Assembly (NCBI GenBank): GCA_023228985.1
Contig: JALOAC010000003.1
Location: 1-64,000, forward strand
Direction: 5' to 3'
Source: Thiopseudomonas sp.
GTDB lineage: Bacteria; Pseudomonadota; Gammaproteobacteria; Pseudomonadales; Pseudomonadaceae
DNA: 64,000 nt
In this document: in pieces, positions 55,614 to 64,000 of the stretch
How the letters are laid out: each line of letters starts with the position of its first letter
Numbering within the stretch: the first letter of the stretch is position 1
Notes under the pieces: model-generated
Database searches by the model: none
Told to the model about the DNA's origin: nothing
The model's input: only the letters and a program-made list of their open reading frames with translations
Position numbers and translations under genes: made by a program

Positions 55614-56750
55614 TTAACGCTCGCTGATCACTGGTACTGGACGTTGCTCTTCACCGGTATATTCCGCGCTTGGGCGAATGATACGGTTGTTAGCACGCTG
55701 CTCAAACACGTGTGCAGCCCAGCCCGTTACGCGTGAGCACACAAAAATCGGTGTGAACAACGGCGTTGGGATACCCATAAAGCGATACGCAGACGCGTGG
55801 AAGAAGTCAGCGTTCGGGAACAGCTTCTTCTCATCCCACATCAGCTTCTCAATGGCGCACGAAACTGGGTAAATAACGGTATCACCCACTTCTGCAGCCA
55901 GCTTCTCGGAGTAGCCTTTAATCACTTCGTTACGCGGGTCATTATCACGATAAATTGCATGACCAAAGCCCATGATCAGCTCTTTACGCTCCATCATCGC
56001 TTTCAGCTCAGCCACAGCTTCTTCTGGCGACGTGAAACGATCAATCAGATCCATTGCCGCTTCGTTAGCACCACCGTGCAACGGGCCACGCAATGAACCA
56101 ATCGCACCTGAAACACAGGAGTACAGATCAGACAGCGTAGAAGCACACACACGGCCAGTAAAGGTAGACGCGTTAAACTCATGCTCTGCGTACAGAGTCA
56201 GTGATACGTTCATCACTTCACGGTGCAGATCGCTTGGCGATTTGCCATGCAACAACGCTAAGAAGTGACCACCGAGATCGTCTTCATCGGTCACGCACTC
56301 AATGCGCTTGTTGTTATGGCTAAAGTGGTACCAGTACAACAACATGGCTGGCATGGACGCCAACAGGCGGTCAGCAATGTCCAACTGCTGATCAAAGGAG
56401 GTTTCCTGCTCCAGCGTGCCCAAAACGGAAACACCGGTGCGCATTACATCCATCGGATGAGCATCGGCTGGAATGCGCTCCAACACTTCTTTCAGCGCTA
56501 CAGGCAGATCACGCATGCCTTTCAAACGCGTTACATAGGCGTCCAATTCAGCTTGGTTAGGTAGCTTGCCGTACCACAACAGGTAAGCAACTTCTTCAAA
56601 CTTCTTACAGTTCTTAGCAAGATCACGCACGTCGTAACCGCGATAAGTCAGGCCAGCGCCCTCTTTACCCACGGTGCACAGTGCAGTTTGTCCAGCGATT
56701 TGACCGCGCAAACCTGCGCCGCTAAGTACTTTTGGTTTTGTTTCAGCCAT
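55614..56750 (-). CDS. prpC: 2-Methylcitrate synthase
   Basis: A citrate-synthase-family enzyme that joins propionyl-CoA and oxaloacetate. It is 378 aa from the ATG at 56750 (GAGGA upstream). Active-site blocks are GSLRGPLHGGANEAAM (His), GFGHAIYRDNDPRNEV (His) and the aspartate in FFHASAYRFMGIP-type region. AGQTALCTVGKEGAGLTYRG near the start is typical of PrpC. It is downstream of prpB. Confidence 0.96.
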   Translation of the reverse strand: MAETKPKVLSGAGLRGQIAGQTALCTVGKEGAGLTYRGYDVRDLAKNCKKFEEVAYLLWYGKLPNQAELDAYVTRLKGMRDLPVALKEVLERIPADAHPMDVMRTGVSVLGTLEQETSFDQQLDIADRLLASMPAMLLYWYHFSHNNKRIECVTDEDDLGGHFLALLHGKSPSDLHREVMNVSLTLYAEHEFNASTFTGRVCASTLSDLYSCVSGAIGSLRGPLHGGANEAAMDLIDRFTSPEEAVAELKAMMERKELIMGFGHAIYRDNDPRNEVIKGYSEKLAAEVGDTVIYPVSCAIEKLMWDEKKLFPNADFFHASAYRFMGIPTPLFTPIFVCSRVTGWAAHVFEQRANNRIIRPSAEYTGEEQRPVPVISER

Positions 56751-56848
56751 GAGTGTAGTCCTCGTAGTTTTTATAATGACGCTTAAACGATGTTCAGTTG
56801 AACTTTTAGTTATCACACAACCAGAGCCTTAGCCCTAGCTTTAGTGCG

Positions 56849-57739
56849 TTAGTTACCTTTCTTTTGCGCAAACAGTGCATCTAAACTCTGCTCAAAAGCA
56901 TGGTAGTTAATGCGGTCGTAAAGCTCCATACGGGTTTGCATGGTATCGACAACATTCTCCTGCGTGCCATCGCGGCGAATCGCGGTGTACACATTTTCCG
57001 CTGCCTTATTCATGGCGCGGAAAGCAGAAAGAGGGTACAGCACCAAGGACACATCCACAGAAGCTAATTGCTCAGTGGTGTACAGCGGTGTTGCGCCAAA
57101 CTCAGTGATATTAGCCAAAATCGGTGCTTTGATGCGATCAGCAAAGGTTTTATACATCTCCAGCTCGGTAATGGCTTCAGGGAAAACCATATCCGCACCG
57201 GCTTCGATACAGGCAGCAGCGCGGTCTAGCGCAGAGTTTAAACCCTCAACCGCCAACGCATCGGTACGCGCCATAATGACAAAGCTGTCATCAGTACGCG
57301 CATCTACGGCTGCTTTAATACGGTCAACCATTTCTTGCTGGGTCACGATTTCTTTGTTCGGGCGGTGACCACAACGCTTAGCACCGACTTGGTCTTCAAT
57401 ATGAATGGCCGCAGCGCCAAACTTGCACATGGATTTAACCGTACGTGCTACGTTAAACGCAGACGAACCAAAACCGGTATCCACGTCAACCAACAATGGC
57501 AGATCACAGACATCCGTAATACGGCGCACGTCAGTGAGTACATCATCCAGAGTGGAAATACCTAGGTCTGGCAAGCCTAACGAGCCTGCTGCTACACCAC
57601 CACCTGACAAATAAATCGCTTTAAAACCAGCACGCTTTGCTAACAAAGCATGATTGGCATTAATAGCACCTACAACCTGCAATGGATGCTCATTAGCTAC
57701 CGCATCACGAAAAAGCTGGCCTGGAGTTTTACGGCTCAT
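56849..57739 (-). CDS. prpB: 2-Methylisocitrate lyase
   Basis: Splits 2-methylisocitrate to pyruvate and succinate. It is 296 aa of the isocitrate lyase/PEP mutase superfamily. The catalytic cysteine is in [12 protein letters not shown], and the metal site is in [29 protein letters not shown] and [11 protein letters not shown] follow. It starts 2 bases after the regulator gene stop, so they are co-transcribed. Confidence 0.97.
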   Translation of the reverse strand: MSRKTPGQLFRDAVANEHPLQVVGAINANHALLAKRAGFKAIYLSGGGVAAGSLGLPDLGISTLDDVLTDVRRITDVCDLPLLVDVDTGFGSSAFNVARTVKSMCKFGAAAIHIEDQVGAKRCGHRPNKEIVTQQEMVDRIKAAVDARTDDSFVIMARTDALAVEGLNSALDRAAACIEAGADMVFPEAITELEMYKTFADRIKAPILANITEFGATPLYTTEQLASVDVSLVLYPLSAFRAMNKAAENVYTAIRRDGTQENVVDTMQTRMELYDRINYHAFEQSLDALFAQKKGN

Positions 57740-57741
57740 AA

Positions 57742-58458
57742 TTAACCTCTTATTGGTGTTTGTGCACTATTGGCACTTTGAAAATAACGTTCAACGTTGC
57801 GCCTTGATGCGGCAATGTGTCTGCGCATCAACAGCTCAGCAAGCTCACCATCACCTTCGGCAATGGCATCAAGAATTTTATGGTGTTCTTTAAACGCTTG
57901 TTGTGGACGGTTAGGCGTGGATGAGTGCTGAATGCGATACATGCGTACCAGCTGATACAGCTCCTCGCCCAGCAATTTGACCAGCATCTGGTTATTGCTG
58001 CCTTGAATGATTTTGTAGTGAAAGTCGTAATCGCCTTCTTGCTGGAAGTAATCGATTCCCGCTTGGAAAGCCGCATCGCGTTCGTGCGTTGCCAACACTT
58101 CACGCAATTGCGTGATCTGTTCTTCGGTCATACGCTCGGCGGCTAAACGGCAGGCTAAGCCTTCTAAGGACTCGCGGATCTCATACAGTTCAATGAGCTC
58201 TTTATGCGATAAAGAAACTACGCGCGCGCCGATATGCGGAATACGCACCAATAAGCGCTGCCCCTCAAGGCGATGGATTGCTTCGCGAAGTGGCCCGCGA
58301 CTGATACCATAGGTGCGCGCAAGCTCTGGCTCTGATATTTTACTGCCAGGGGCTATTTCACCGCGTACAATCGCAGCTTGAATATTGCGGAATACTTGCT
58401 CCGAGAGCGTATAAGACTCTTCTGCAACTCCGGACAACTCTTCAACCTCTGCTCGCAT
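57742..58458 (-). CDS. GntR/FadR-family regulator of the prp operon
   Basis: A 238-aa protein. The GntR winged helix is at about 15-80 ([20 protein letters not shown] with [12 protein letters not shown] following). A C-terminal FCD domain of FadR/VanR type has metal-type histidines, for example [10 protein letters not shown] written here as [10 protein letters not shown], and [11 protein letters not shown]. As the first gene of the prp operon, it probably represses it until a methylcitrate-cycle intermediate binds. Three near-identical operator-like sites lie at and before its start. Confidence 0.92.
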   Translation of the reverse strand: MRAEVEELSGVAEESYTLSEQVFRNIQAAIVRGEIAPGSKISEPELARTYGISRGPLREAIHRLEGQRLLVRIPHIGARVVSLSHKELIELYEIRESLEGLACRLAAERMTEEQITQLREVLATHERDAAFQAGIDYFQQEGDYDFHYKIIQGSNNQMLVKLLGEELYQLVRMYRIQHSSTPNRPQQAFKEHHKILDAIAEGDGELAELLMRRHIAASRRNVERYFQSANSAQTPIRG

Positions 58459-58544
58459 ATTGTCAACACCTGTCAAGTTTCGCCCGACTAAAACGATAAC
58501 ATACCCTATTGATTGTCAACAATAACCAAGATACTGTCAACAAT
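58458..58544. promoter_or_regulatory. Three repeated operator-like sites for the GntR regulator
   Basis: ATTGTCAACACC (58458-58469), ATTGTCAACAAT (58512-58523) and ACTGTCAACAAT (58533-58544) share TGTCAACA in the same orientation. The middle one is a dyad ATTGT-N2-ACAAT. The last two start 21 bases apart, two helical turns. The first touches the start codon of the regulator gene. Confidence 0.7.
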
Positions 58545-58900
58545 GATGCGACCAAGGTCGAGAAAGCATAACCAGAAACCGTTAAGCAAATCCTGCTCGC
58601 GAACCAACAAAGTGCTGTTAGAAAAACACAACCAATAAACAAACCCAATAGACTGAGTCCTATCCCGAAGCTCCTCAGCCACCAAGAAAAAACTTTTTGT
58701 TGATTATTTCACTGAAAAAAAACACCTAGATGCATTTTTACACAGCTTAAAAAACCACTTCACGATTATTTATTTTTGCTGTTTTACGTACCTAGCCCAT
58801 AGTCATTTTCAACTTAGCTGATTAGAATAGTGGACATTTTACGCACACGTCTAACTCGCATCAAACAATCAACTCCAGGAACTTTAAAGGGCCTATATAA
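58545..58900. other. Intergenic region upstream of the protease gene
   Basis: About 355 bases between divergent units. It is AT-rich in 58680-58800. A TAGAAT about 70 bases before the GTG start of the next gene is a possible -10. No repeat of the other islands and no RNA gene is recognised. Confidence 0.4.
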
Positions 58901-59458
58901 GTGTTTAAAGCAAAGTTTTTACTCCAAATCCTTACTTTCACCTGCTTGACTAGTTTCACAGCCATACAAATGACCCACGCTGCAGAAAAACACATATACG
59001 GACTTAACGAAAACGTTTATTTGGCTGAAATTGGATTTGAGTTAAAAGCCAAACTCGATACAGGCGCGCAAACCTCATCACTTAGCGCGCAGGATATTGT
59101 TCACTTTGACAAAGACGGCGAGCCTTGGGTGCGTTTCCGCCTGGCCGTTGATGAAGCTCCGCCACTCACCTATGAGCTCCCCTTAGCCAGAGTTAGTAAA
59201 ATCAAACGTCGTGACGGTGACTTTACTCCAGAAAAACAGCGCACCTACATCAAACGTCCTGTGGTCACCATGACTATTTTTATGGGCACACAGCAACACG
59301 CCATAGAAGTGAATCTTACCGACCGTAGCCGCTTTGAGTTTCCCATGCTGATAGGTGCTACAGCGCTACAACAGTTTAACGCCATTGTTGATCCCAGCCT
59401 TGAGTACTTGGCGGAAACACCCAAGCTTCGCAATCTCAACAACCACGAGTTTGACTAA
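58901..59458 (+). CDS. Exported retropepsin-like protease (RimB / ATP-dependent zinc protease family)
   Basis: A 185-aa protein with a signal peptide (cleavage near THA-AEK). The mature part is an aspartyl-protease-like domain with KLDTGAQTSSLSAQDI, whose DTGA matches the retropepsin D-T/S-G-A active site. VNLTDRSRFEFPMLIG is the second family block. The usual Arg after LLG is replaced (IGATAL). Although the family is named zinc protease, the motif is that of a dimeric aspartic protease. It starts with GTG after AAAGGG and is 3 bases before a 7TM gene. It probably acts in the periplasm. Confidence 0.85.
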   Translation: MFKAKFLLQILTFTCLTSFTAIQMTHAAEKHIYGLNENVYLAEIGFELKAKLDTGAQTSSLSAQDIVHFDKDGEPWVRFRLAVDEAPPLTYELPLARVSKIKRRDGDFTPEKQRTYIKRPVVTMTIFMGTQQHAIEVNLTDRSRFEFPMLIGATALQQFNAIVDPSLEYLAETPKLRNLNNHEFD

Positions 59459-59461
59459 TAC

Positions 59462-60985
59462 ATGCGCGCATTAAACTTACACCTAAAAATCCTTATCACC
59501 CTATTAGTTGGCTTAGGTGCCATCGTCACGGGTTACCAAATGTTCGTCCTCAACATTCCATTGACTGAACATGAAGTAGATAACTTGTGGAATATTGATG
59601 CCAAAATTGAGTTTCAGGCAAAAAACAATGAGCCTGTCAAACTGCAAATGTTTGCCCCGCCTTCAGAGCAAAACCATGTCATTCTCAACGAGAGCTTTAT
59701 TTCCAATAACTATGGCGTAAGCATTAACAAACTCGACAACAACAGACGCATTACTTGGTCAGCGCGACGTGCTTCGGGTAAACAAACACTGTATTACCGT
59801 CTAGTTGCCTCGAGTCGCTATAACGTTGAAGAAGGCAAAGCCAAAGGTCCTGTTTATCGCGAAAGTATCGCTGTTGCTGGTGTAGAAAAAATCGCCGCTG
59901 AAGCTTTACTCGCCTCCATTCGACAAAATTCCGCTGACGTAGAAACCTTTGTTACTGAGGCGATTAAAAAAGTTAATAGTGAAAATGATGACAACGCCAA
60001 ACTCCTCTTAAAAGGCGATAACTCCAGCGCAAAAAAAGCCGAGGTGGTTGAGCTGGTGTTATCCATCGCCCATGTGCCTATACAGCGCATGCACACCATA
60101 CGTTTAGAAAGCAGCAGCAACCAAGAGCCTGAGCTATGGCTGCGCAGCTTCAATGGCAAAAAATGGCTGTATTTTAATCCGCAAACCGGCGAGCAAGGCA
60201 TGCCCAAAGATCGCCTAGTTTGGTGGTTTGGTGATGAACCTGCCTTTAATCTAGAAGGCGGTCTTAATCCACAAATAAGCTTCAGCATCAACAAGAATGA
60301 AATAAACGCCATGCGTTTAGCTCAACTTTCCAGTGATGCCAGCAGTCATTTTTTAGATTACTCACTTTATGCGCTACCCTTCGCTGAGCAGCAAAACTAC
60401 CACATCATGCTAATGATCCCTGTGGGCGTGTTGATCATTCTGATTTTACGTAACATTGGTGGTCTGCAAACTCTGGGTACCTTTACCCCAGTATTGATTG
60501 CGCTGGCTTTTCGCGAAACCCAATTGATTTTCGGCATAGTGCTGTTCACTTTAATCACCACCCTTGGTTTATCGCTGCGTTCCTATTTAGAGCACCTAAA
60601 ACTACAGATGCTGCCGCGCTTGTCAGTGGTATTAACCTTTGTCGTTATTTTATTTGCTTGTATTAGCCTGTTTAGTCACAAGCTGGGCTTGGAACGTGGC
60701 CTATCCGTTACACTATTCCCTATGGTTATTCTGACCATGACCATTGAGCGTCTGTCTATTACGTGGGAAGAGCGCGGTGGCAACAATGCCTTTAAAGTGG
60801 CTATAGGCACTCTGTTTGCAGCGTCACTGGCGTACTTTTTAATGAGTTCTGCGCAGCTAAGTTACTTTATCTTCACCTTCCCCGGCACCCTGCTCATCAT
60901 GACGGGCTTTATGCTGGCGATGGGACGTTATCGTGGCTATCGCTTAACCGAACTTTTCCGTTTTAAAGCCTTCCTCAAGGATTAA
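59462..60985 (+). CDS. Inactive transglutaminase-like domain fused to a 7TM membrane protein
   Basis: A 507-aa protein. One N-terminal helix (about 8-28) leads to a periplasmic domain of about 280 residues, then six or seven helices from about 312 to 495. The region EVVELVLSIAHVPIQRMHTI followed by WLRSFNGKKWLYFNPQTG aligns with a transglutaminase core, but the catalytic cysteine and histidine are missing. It is always found between the retropepsin and ATP-grasp genes in related clusters. It may bind and present a peptide or peptidoglycan-linked substrate. No transport motif is seen. Confidence 0.85.
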   Translation: MRALNLHLKILITLLVGLGAIVTGYQMFVLNIPLTEHEVDNLWNIDAKIEFQAKNNEPVKLQMFAPPSEQNHVILNESFISNNYGVSINKLDNNRRITWSARRASGKQTLYYRLVASSRYNVEEGKAKGPVYRESIAVAGVEKIAAEALLASIRQNSADVETFVTEAIKKVNSENDDNAKLLLKGDNSSAKKAEVVELVLSIAHVPIQRMHTIRLESSSNQEPELWLRSFNGKKWLYFNPQTGEQGMPKDRLVWWFGDEPAFNLEGGLNPQISFSINKNEINAMRLAQLSSDASSHFLDYSLYALPFAEQQNYHIMLMIPVGVLIILILRNIGGLQTLGTFTPVLIALAFRETQLIFGIVLFTLITTLGLSLRSYLEHLKLQMLPRLSVVLTFVVILFACISLFSHKLGLERGLSVTLFPMVILTMTIERLSITWEERGGNNAFKVAIGTLFAASLAYFLMSSAQLSYFIFTFPGTLLIMTGFMLAMGRYRGYRLTELFRFKAFLKD

Positions 60986-60989
60986 TGAC

Positions 60990-61970
60990 ATGCTCGGTTT
61001 AATCAAAACGTGGCGTGAGCTTGAGGCCAAAGGCATTATGGGAATTAACCGCCGTAATGCTGACTACGTACTTAAGTACAACAAACGCAGTCTGTACCCT
61101 TTGGTTGACGATAAAATCCTCACCAAAGAACGTGCGATAGCGGCAGGCATAAATGTGCCGCAAATGTACGGGATCATCGAGACAGAAAAAGGCATTAGCC
61201 AGCTACACAAAATTATCGAAGGTCATAAGGATTTTGTTATCAAGCCAGCCCAAGGTGCTGGTGGCGATGGTATTATCGTTATTGCTGATCGCTTTGAGGG
61301 GCGTTACAAAACCGTATCTGGCAAACTGATGAGTCAAGATGAAATTGAGCATCAGGTTTCCAATATCCTAACTGGCCTGTATTCACTGGGCGGCGCTAGA
61401 GACCGTGCGCTGATTGAATACCGCGTTACCCCCGACCCAATCTTTAAAAGCATCAGTTACGAAGGTGTGCCTGATATTCGCATCATCGTACTGATGGGTT
61501 ATCCCATTATGGCCATGCTCCGCCTGCCGACCCGCCAGTCTGGCGGCAAAGCCAACCTGCACCAAGGCGCTATCGGTGTGGGCGTTGACCTAGCTACCGG
61601 CATTACGCTGAAAGGCACGTGGTTAAACGACAAAATCAGCAAACACCCAGACACTGAAAACCCCGTTGATGGCGTGCAACTGCCGCACTGGCAGAACTTT
61701 ATGGAACTAGCAGCAAGCTGCTACGAGCTATGTGGTTTGGGTTATATAGGCGTTGACATGGTGTTAGACCAAGAGCTTGGTCCGTTAATTCTTGAGCTCA
61801 ACGCCCGCCCTGGTCTGAATATCCAAATCGCTAACAACGCAGGACTCACCCATAGAGCGCATGCCATAGAAGAGCATTTACAGCAGCTCAAGCTGACGGG
61901 CACACAAGAGAGCCCGCAGCAGCGCATTGCCCTTGTTCAGTCCTTGTTTGACACGAATCACGAGCTCTAG
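60990..61970 (+). CDS. Alpha-L-glutamate ligase-like ATP-grasp protein
   Basis: A 326-aa cytoplasmic RimK-related ATP-grasp enzyme. ATP-binding features are KDFVIKPAQGAGGDGIIVI (near 80-98), DIRIIVLMGYPI and LILELNARPGLNIQIANNAG (the Glu-x-Asn metal site). It should form an amide bond between a carboxylate and an amino acid such as glutamate. The start MLGLIKTWRELEAKGIMGIN is typical of this subgroup, distinct from RimK itself. It is 4 bases after the 7TM gene. Substrate unknown. Confidence 0.88.
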   Translation: MLGLIKTWRELEAKGIMGINRRNADYVLKYNKRSLYPLVDDKILTKERAIAAGINVPQMYGIIETEKGISQLHKIIEGHKDFVIKPAQGAGGDGIIVIADRFEGRYKTVSGKLMSQDEIEHQVSNILTGLYSLGGARDRALIEYRVTPDPIFKSISYEGVPDIRIIVLMGYPIMAMLRLPTRQSGGKANLHQGAIGVGVDLATGITLKGTWLNDKISKHPDTENPVDGVQLPHWQNFMELAASCYELCGLGYIGVDMVLDQELGPLILELNARPGLNIQIANNAGLTHRAHAIEEHLQQLKLTGTQESPQQRIALVQSLFDTNHEL

Positions 61971-61978
61971 CCGAGTGT

Positions 61979-63310
61979 ATGTCTAGCCAGTATTACCCAC
62001 TTCCTTACGTCACTGATACCAGTGGCTATTTTGCCTGTATTCAGGCTGCACCTGGAGCTATATGGCTAGATTCCGGCCGCCCGTACTGCACTTCTGGGCG
62101 CTACGATATCTGTAGCGCATGGCCGAGCAGTCAGCTACAGCTGCAGCCCAACGAGTCTACAGGCGAGCTTTTAATCCGCGCACGCGCTCTGCTGCACACT
62201 CTGCCTGCTGAAGCCTGCCCAGTGGCAGACTTACCCTTTACCGGTGGCTTACTGGGTTATCTTGCCTACAGCGCTGGCGTGCCTAAAAGCCGGCATGCAA
62301 GCCAGTTGGTTCCAGCCAGCATCGGCTTATATCCTTGGGCGCTCATCAGCGATCATCAGTTACAGCGCACCGGACTGATTTGCCACTCCAGCGTACCAGC
62401 GGCCAGGCAACAACAGCTTGTTGCTTTGCTTAACCCTTCCGCGCCAAAAACAACTGAAACATTTGCACTATCCCAGCCGTTTCAGGCGCAAATTCAGCCA
62501 GATGAGTACCAAGCTGCCATTGCACGTATTCAAAGCCTAATCGAGCAAGGTGAGTGCGAGCAGGTGAACTTCGCGCAATCCTTTAGCAGCCATTACCAAG
62601 GCGACCCTTGGCAAGCCTACCTCAGCTTACGTGCGGCCTGCCCCACACCCTATGCCAGTTTTATTCGGCTGGCGGCGCAAGATGCTATTTTGAGTGCTTC
62701 ACCTGAATGCTTCTTGCAAGCTCAACAACAGCAGGTTCGCACTTACCCCATTAAAGGTACACGCCCGCGTGGCGCAACTGTGGCGGCTGATGCACAACTG
62801 GCAGAAGAGTTACGCAACAGCGATAAAGATCGGCGCGAAAACCTAATGATTGTTGAACTTATGCTGCAAGAGTTAGCGCAATGCTGCCATCCCGATAGCT
62901 TGCATACGCCGCAGTTATGTCAGCTGGAAAGCTTTGCTAATGTCCATCACTTGGTTAGCTGTATTACCGGCCAGCTTAGCCAAGATAAGGATACTCTAGA
63001 CCTGCTCCAACACTGTTTTCCGGCTGGCTCAATTAGCGGCACACCGAAAAACAACGTCATTGAAATGATTGATATGCTCGAAGCGGGCTCTAGAGAAGTA
63101 TACTGCGGTTCGGTTTTCTATCTTTCCAATCATGGTCAATTCGACAGCTCGGTCACTATTCGTACTCTGCTCGCCCAAGATGGATTACTACGCTGCTGGG
63201 GCGGCGGTGGCATCACTCAGGGTTCTGACTGGCAAGCCGAGTATCAAGAGTCCATTGATAAGGTCAGTGTGTTGATGCGCTGCCTAGAAGAAGCGCACTT
63301 GGCACGCTGA
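61979..63310 (+). CDS. pabB: Aminodeoxychorismate synthase component I
   Basis: Makes 4-amino-4-deoxychorismate for folate. It is 443 aa of the chorismate-binding family. The active site parts are TYPIKGTRPRGAT, ENLMIVELMLQEL, ANVHHLVSCITG, PAGSISGTPK and the final AEYQESIDKV. PIKGTRPRG, with its conserved Lys, marks PabB rather than TrpE. It starts 8 bases after the ATP-grasp gene and may share its transcript. Confidence 0.95.
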   Translation: MSSQYYPLPYVTDTSGYFACIQAAPGAIWLDSGRPYCTSGRYDICSAWPSSQLQLQPNESTGELLIRARALLHTLPAEACPVADLPFTGGLLGYLAYSAGVPKSRHASQLVPASIGLYPWALISDHQLQRTGLICHSSVPAARQQQLVALLNPSAPKTTETFALSQPFQAQIQPDEYQAAIARIQSLIEQGECEQVNFAQSFSSHYQGDPWQAYLSLRAACPTPYASFIRLAAQDAILSASPECFLQAQQQQVRTYPIKGTRPRGATVAADAQLAEELRNSDKDRRENLMIVELMLQELAQCCHPDSLHTPQLCQLESFANVHHLVSCITGQLSQDKDTLDLLQHCFPAGSISGTPKNNVIEMIDMLEAGSREVYCGSVFYLSNHGQFDSSVTIRTLLAQDGLLRCWGGGGITQGSDWQAEYQESIDKVSVLMRCLEEAHLAR

Positions 63311-63422
63311 ACAGCGCAACCTTAAATTGCTCTAGCGGACTAACGCAGGCAAATTCACTTATGTGCAGTTTTACGCTATAACACAGACTCTGCCGCTAAC
63401 GAAAAGGTTAAAAGATCTCTGC

Positions 63423-64000
63423 ATGCCAGCTAACAAAAACACTCCCGAGCCTAATGATGAGCTACCTAAGCTTACTGCGCAGTCTGACGACAGCATTCAA
63501 CTTGAACCTTTACCCGGCGAAACCTTTCGGCTGTTTAATCAACCCAGCAAAAAGCCTCGCCAATTAGCTATCTGGTTCGCCATAGCAAGCATTATTGCAG
63601 GCACAGGTGGGCTAGCCTACAGCTCTCATCAGCGCATGCAGCTATTAGAACAGCAACTTATCGCTACGCAAGACAGTTTCGCCAAAATCAGTGGTGATGC
63701 GGTCGAACATATTCAGATTATCTCTGGACAACTCAGCACCAGTCAGAGCAGCGCGCAATCAGACATCAAAACGCTTCGCGATACCCTTGCCTCACTGCAA
63801 AAACAATACATAACTCTAGAGCCACAGCTGCGCAAGCATACTGAGGATTTAAGCTCGCTCACCAAGCAGCAAGAACAGCTCAACCAGCGTTTGACTCAGC
63901 AAGCTAATGCGGTAAAAGAAGGTTTGCTTGCTGTAGACGCCGCTCAGCAACAGCTAGATGGCCAAGTAAAACTCAGCCTCAATCAGCTAGCAGAACTTGA
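63423..64000 (+). CDS. Partial single-pass membrane protein with coiled coil (cut by window edge)
   Basis: The frame is open from the ATG at 63423 to the right edge, with 192 complete codons visible. Residues about 1-45 are cytosolic and acidic, then one transmembrane helix (LAIWFAIASIIAGTGGLAYS, near 49-68), then a long coiled coil rich in Q, L, E and T with heptad spacing. There is no known motif in the visible part. It could be a periplasmic cell-division or polar scaffold protein. The ribosome site before the ATG is weak. Confidence 0.75.
   Translation, partial: MPANKNTPEPNDELPKLTAQSDDSIQLEPLPGETFRLFNQPSKKPRQLAIWFAIASIIAGTGGLAYSSHQRMQLLEQQLIATQDSFAKISGDAVEHIQIISGQLSTSQSSAQSDIKTLRDTLASLQKQYITLEPQLRKHTEDLSSLTKQQEQLNQRLTQQANAVKEGLLAVDAAQQQLDGQVKLSLNQLAEL

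Overview
The window looks like the chromosome of a member of the Pseudomonadaceae, probably a lineage with a smaller genome and lower GC than P. aeruginosa. This rests on gene content and local order: tal-dusA with an RssB/RssC-like pair, PilZ and mlaA; cysS-glnS-ppiB-lpxH; fadD-hydrolase-MaoC; nth followed by a PA3496-type small protein; xerD/rplS-trmD-rimM-rpsP-ffh; relA-rlmD-cysM; and a GntR-prpB-prpC-acnD-prpF operon. These blocks are familiar from Pseudomonas but are shuffled here. The placement is an inference, because no rRNA gene lies in the window.

Layout. 1-10.3 kb holds tRNA modification, central carbon and aminoacyl-tRNA synthetase genes, plus a phosphatase/anti-anti-sigma pair. 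10.3-13.8 kb is a small accessory patch with an AbiE toxin-antitoxin locus whose toxin is cut by an in-frame amber codon, and an orphan gene. 13.8-16.6 kb holds a porin and dgt. 17.4-22.2 kb is a six-gene TonB2-type energy-transducing operon behind a strong Fur box. 22.4-24.4 kb is a membrane diguanylate cyclase. 24.5-30 kb covers fatty-acid activation, nth and small proteins. 30.2-41.5 kb is housekeeping (pyk, xerD, the rpsP-rplS operon, ffh, recQ, argG). 41.7-43.6 kb carries two toxin-antitoxin pairs on either side of gloA. 43.8-50.7 kb has relA, rlmD, cysM, an orphan solute-binding protein and queF. 51.1-58.5 kb is the methylcitrate (propionate) operon with its GntR regulator. 58.9-63.3 kb is a retropepsin / inactive-transglutaminase-7TM / ATP-grasp cassette followed by pabB. 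A coiled-coil membrane protein runs off the right edge.

How parts work together. The Fur box, DUF3450 protein, large ExbB-like protein, ExbB, ExbD, TonB and TPR protein form one iron-responsive unit that would energise outer-membrane uptake. PrpB, PrpC, AcnD and PrpF make a complete methylcitrate cycle without PrpD, and three repeated operators sit before the GntR gene. The 58.9-62.0 kb trio looks like an exported protease, a membrane protein and a cytoplasmic amide ligase acting on an unknown substrate, and is the least understood system here.

Several intergenic stretches (2.2-3.1, 9.3-9.6, 10.3-10.5, 12.4-12.6, 16.6-17.4 kb) are packed with REP-like modules that share GTAGGAG/GTGGGAGC-type ends and combine into larger mosaics. 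Inverted copies of another repeat bracket acnD.
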